DNA from: Chloroflexota bacterium
GTDB lineage: Bacteria > Chloroflexota > Anaerolineae > Anaerolineales > UBA4823
Length of the DNA: 6,622 bases
Assembly: GCA_030636125.1 (NCBI GenBank)
Contig: DAOVXM010000149.1
Span: 1-6,622 of the forward strand
Direction of reading: 5' to 3'
The translations under genes were made by a program, and so were the position numbers. The notes below the pieces were generated by a model. The model worked only from the letters and a program-made list of their open reading frames with translations, made no database searches and was not told the origin of the DNA. Positions 4,846-6,622 of this stretch are shown here, piece by piece. Within the stretch, counting starts at the first letter, position 1, and the number at the start of each line of letters is the position of its first letter.

Positions 4846-6180
4846 CTATTCGACAAACCTTACATCAGCTGGCATACCTGGTTTGAGCTTACCGTCCGGG
4901 TTATCAATGCCTAACTCAACCGCAAACACAGTCGTACGGCGGTCTTCCTGCGTTTGTACGTTACGCGGAGTGAACTCAGCTTGATCGGCGATACGGATTA
5001 CTGTAGCTTCAAAAGTCTCCCCAGGAAACGAATCTACGCTTACTAAAACAGTTTGCCCCAGATTGATCGTGCCATATTGATCTTCGGGAATATAGACTGT
5101 GATGATCAGTTCCTCCAGAGGGCCTATGGTTAGCAATGTGGCCCCTGGCGCGACGACCTCACCCGGTTCCACCAAACGAGTAAGCACAACGCCGTCTAGG
5201 GGAGCAACGATTATCAATTTATCCATTTGAGCTTGAACAACTCCAAGAGCAGTTTGAGCGACATCTACTTGAGCCTGGGCAGCCGCGAGCTGTTCGGGGC
5301 TGGTATCTGCTTGAGCGGCAGCCAGGTTTGCTTCTGCAGTCGATAGATTTGCCTCTGCCAGGGCCAGGGCTTCAGGGTCTGGACCATCCTTCATCTTCTC
5401 GTACTGAATTTTAGCCTTATCGAGTTGCGCTCCTATCAGGGCAACTTCGGCTTCCGCCAGAGCGAGTTCGAACTGGTTTGCGGTTCCTACAATATTATTA
5501 AATCGAGTAACGGTAGCCTCATATTTTTTCTGCACTTCGGTAAGTTTGCTCAGATACAGCGCACGCGAGACATTATCGGTCGATTTCTTCTCGTATGGCT
5601 CGAAATCTTCCCTGGCATCATCCAATACCTCTCTAGCCAACACTACAGAAGCCCAAGCCGCGTCAACATCCACCGACTTTGCGGCGGCGTTTAAACTAAC
5701 CACTCGTTTTTTCGCTTTATCCAGGGTTTTGTCCGCCGTGGCAATATCGTGAAGGGCTTGCGCTGCCATTAAATCGGCGTTTTCATACAAATCATCTAAT
5801 GCATGTTGTGAGTTGATCAATTCAAGTTCCGCGGCTGCGATGGATAGCTGGCGTTGCTCTTTACTTGGTCCAGTCGCGACCAGGTCGTAATTAGCCTGCG
5901 CTTGGGCCAGTGCAGCCTCTACCTGCTCTTGCTGCGCAGTTAACAGCTTGTCCTCAAAGCTGATTAAAACCTGCCCTACTTGGACCGTCTCCCCTTTTTT
6001 GGCTAGCACTTCTACAACCTGTCCACCTAGCTCCGAGGATATCGCCACTTCGATAGATTCTACAATGCCCGAAGCCTGTAACTCATCCTCTTTATCGGCC
6101 AATAATGTGTCGCAGCCAGTGGTCCCCAAGAGCAGGGTCACAATTATTACAATCAGAATATGTGTCTGGGTCCGTTTCAT
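4846..6180 (-). CDS. HlyD/YbhG-like membrane-fusion lipoprotein (ABC exporter adaptor)
   Basis: 444 residues. N-terminus MKRTQTH then a hydrophobic stretch (8-20) and T-T-G-C with Cys23, a lipobox-like site; the mature protein would be a lipoprotein on the outer face of the cytoplasmic membrane. First half of a biotinyl/lipoyl-like domain at about 44-76 (SSELGGQVVEVLAKKGETV), a long Ala/Glu/Gln-rich helical hairpin at about 80-320, the second lipoyl half at about 322-352 (IVAPLDGVVLTRLVEPGEVV), then beta-barrel and membrane-proximal regions to the end (DGKLKPGMPADVRF). The coiled coil carries two similar segments, each opening with a GP motif (104-131 and 266-291). This is the adaptor of a tripartite-type exporter such as YbhGFSR or MacA systems. 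It lies 92 bases after the ABC ATPase gene on the same strand, with a strong GGAGG Shine-Dalgarno 6 bases before the ATG. Substrate unknown. Confidence 0.92.
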   Translation of the reverse strand: MKRTQTHILIVIIVTLLLGTTGCDTLLADKEDELQASGIVESIEVAISSELGGQVVEVLAKKGETVQVGQVLISFEDKLLTAQQEQVEAALAQAQANYDLVATGPSKEQRQLSIAAAELELINSQHALDDLYENADLMAAQALHDIATADKTLDKAKKRVVSLNAAAKSVDVDAAWASVVLAREVLDDAREDFEPYEKKSTDNVSRALYLSKLTEVQKKYEATVTRFNNIVGTANQFELALAEAEVALIGAQLDKAKIQYEKMKDGPDPEALALAEANLSTAEANLAAAQADTSPEQLAAAQAQVDVAQTALGVVQAQMDKLIIVAPLDGVVLTRLVEPGEVVAPGATLLTIGPLEELIITVYIPEDQYGTINLGQTVLVSVDSFPGETFEATVIRIADQAEFTPRNVQTQEDRRTTVFAVELGIDNPDGKLKPGMPADVRFVE

Positions 6181-6186
6181 TCTCTA

Positions 6187-6200
6187 CCTCCATGTGGAGA
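6187..6200 (-). promoter_or_regulatory. Strong Shine-Dalgarno of the adaptor gene, within a small hairpin
   Basis: On the minus strand GGAGG (6191-6187) precedes the ATG at 6180 by 6 bases. Directly upstream, TCTCC (6200-6196) can pair with it across a 4-base loop (ACAT), giving four GC/AT pairs plus a T-G wobble. The ribosome site is clear; a masking role for the hairpin is speculative because it is short. Confidence 0.6.
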
Positions 6201-6272
6201 TTTTCATAAACTGGGATTTCCTATAGGTATAACACGATGATCAAATCGTCATATCCACAAACTTTTTTTTCA

Positions 6273-6622
6273 TCAATGTACACAAGAGATAAATACATCT
6301 TCCAAAGACGGTTCGACAATTGAAGTTTGACCGGGTTGGATATGGGCGCCCTTGAGTTCGGCTTCAATATGCTTTATTTGCTCCTCCATATCCGCTGCAA
6401 CCACATGTACCAAAGAACCGTACATTTCCACTTCATCGAGCGGTAACTTGCCAGCTTCCTTTGCCATCCGCAACACTTCAACCGCTTTACCTGGGTTTGA
6501 GGGCGCAATCTCAAGGACCTGGCCGCGCATCATGTCGCGCTTGATTTCTGCGGGCGATCCGTTGGCAATGATCTTGCCCCGCTGGATAAATGCCAGACGA
6601 TGGCAATGTTCGGCCTCATCCA
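6273..6622 (-). CDS. ABC-2 type transporter ATP-binding protein, C-terminal part (partial)
   Basis: The reading frame is open from the window edge (first full codon at 6620) to the TGA at 6273-6275, giving the last 115 residues; the gene start and the Walker A, signature and Walker B motifs lie beyond the right edge. The visible part begins with D-E-A-E, which in ABC ATPases directly follows the H-loop His, then RLAFIQRGKIIANGSPAEIK, the usual strand-turn and GxP segment after it. The remaining ~85 residues form the regulatory C-terminal domain and end with E-P-S-L-E-D-V-F-I, typical of the CcmA/DrrA/YbhF-like ABC-2 group. An internal Met at 6533 is not the start, since the frame clearly continues upstream with conserved sequence. 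It energises export together with the adaptor encoded downstream; no permease is seen in the window. Confidence 0.93.
   Translation of the reverse strand, partial: DEAEHCHRLAFIQRGKIIANGSPAEIKRDMMRGQVLEIAPSNPGKAVEVLRMAKEAGKLPLDEVEMYGSLVHVVAADMEEQIKHIEAELKGAHIQPGQTSIVEPSLEDVFISCVH

Noticed and set aside
1..6622. CRISPR array, insertion sequence or riboswitch
   Set aside because: No regularly spaced direct repeats, transposase frame, terminal inverted repeats or recognisable aptamer consensus were found by eye on either strand.

Overview
The window looks like chromosomal DNA from an uncultured or little-studied bacterium. The best guess is Chloroflexota (Anaerolineae-like). This rests on protein style: a DUF4388/PATAN protein next to a Srp102/CvnD-type small GTPase and a V4R protein, plus a membrane-fusion lipoprotein paired with an ABC-2 type ATPase. 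Base composition is moderate and even, with no sign of foreign DNA. The phylum call is inference; no marker gene is present.

Layout: (a) 81-4344, minus strand, holds five genes read right to left: DUF4388 + winged-helix protein, small GTPase, alpha/beta hydrolase, V4R-domain protein, and a left-handed beta-helix (hexapeptide-repeat) protein. The first four are tightly spaced, with a TGATG stop/start overlap between hydrolase and V4R genes. The beta-helix gene follows a 90-base gap. A near-consensus sigma-70-type promoter (4391-4419) sits just upstream of the first gene. (b) 4497-4569, plus strand, is a complete tRNA-Asn(GUU) with its own perfect TTGACA-N17-TATAAT promoter, so the two units diverge from 4420-4453. 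(c) 4570-4845 has no convincing gene but carries three closely packed inverted repeats after the tRNA and a rho-independent terminator reading leftward. (d) 4846-6622, minus strand, is the 3' end of an exporter operon: the C-terminal part of an ABC-2 type ATPase (cut by the window edge), then an HlyD/YbhG-like membrane-fusion lipoprotein, then the terminator.

How the genes may work together: the left operon looks like a small signalling or regulatory module. It has a ligand-sensor-type domain (V4R), a GTP switch, an adaptor with a possible DNA-binding domain (DUF4388-wHTH) and two enzyme-like proteins. No roadblock/MglB-type GTPase regulator is visible. The module's function is not established by the sequence and is the most interesting part of the window. 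The right operon is probably a drug, lipid or metabolite exporter whose permease lies beyond the right edge or elsewhere.
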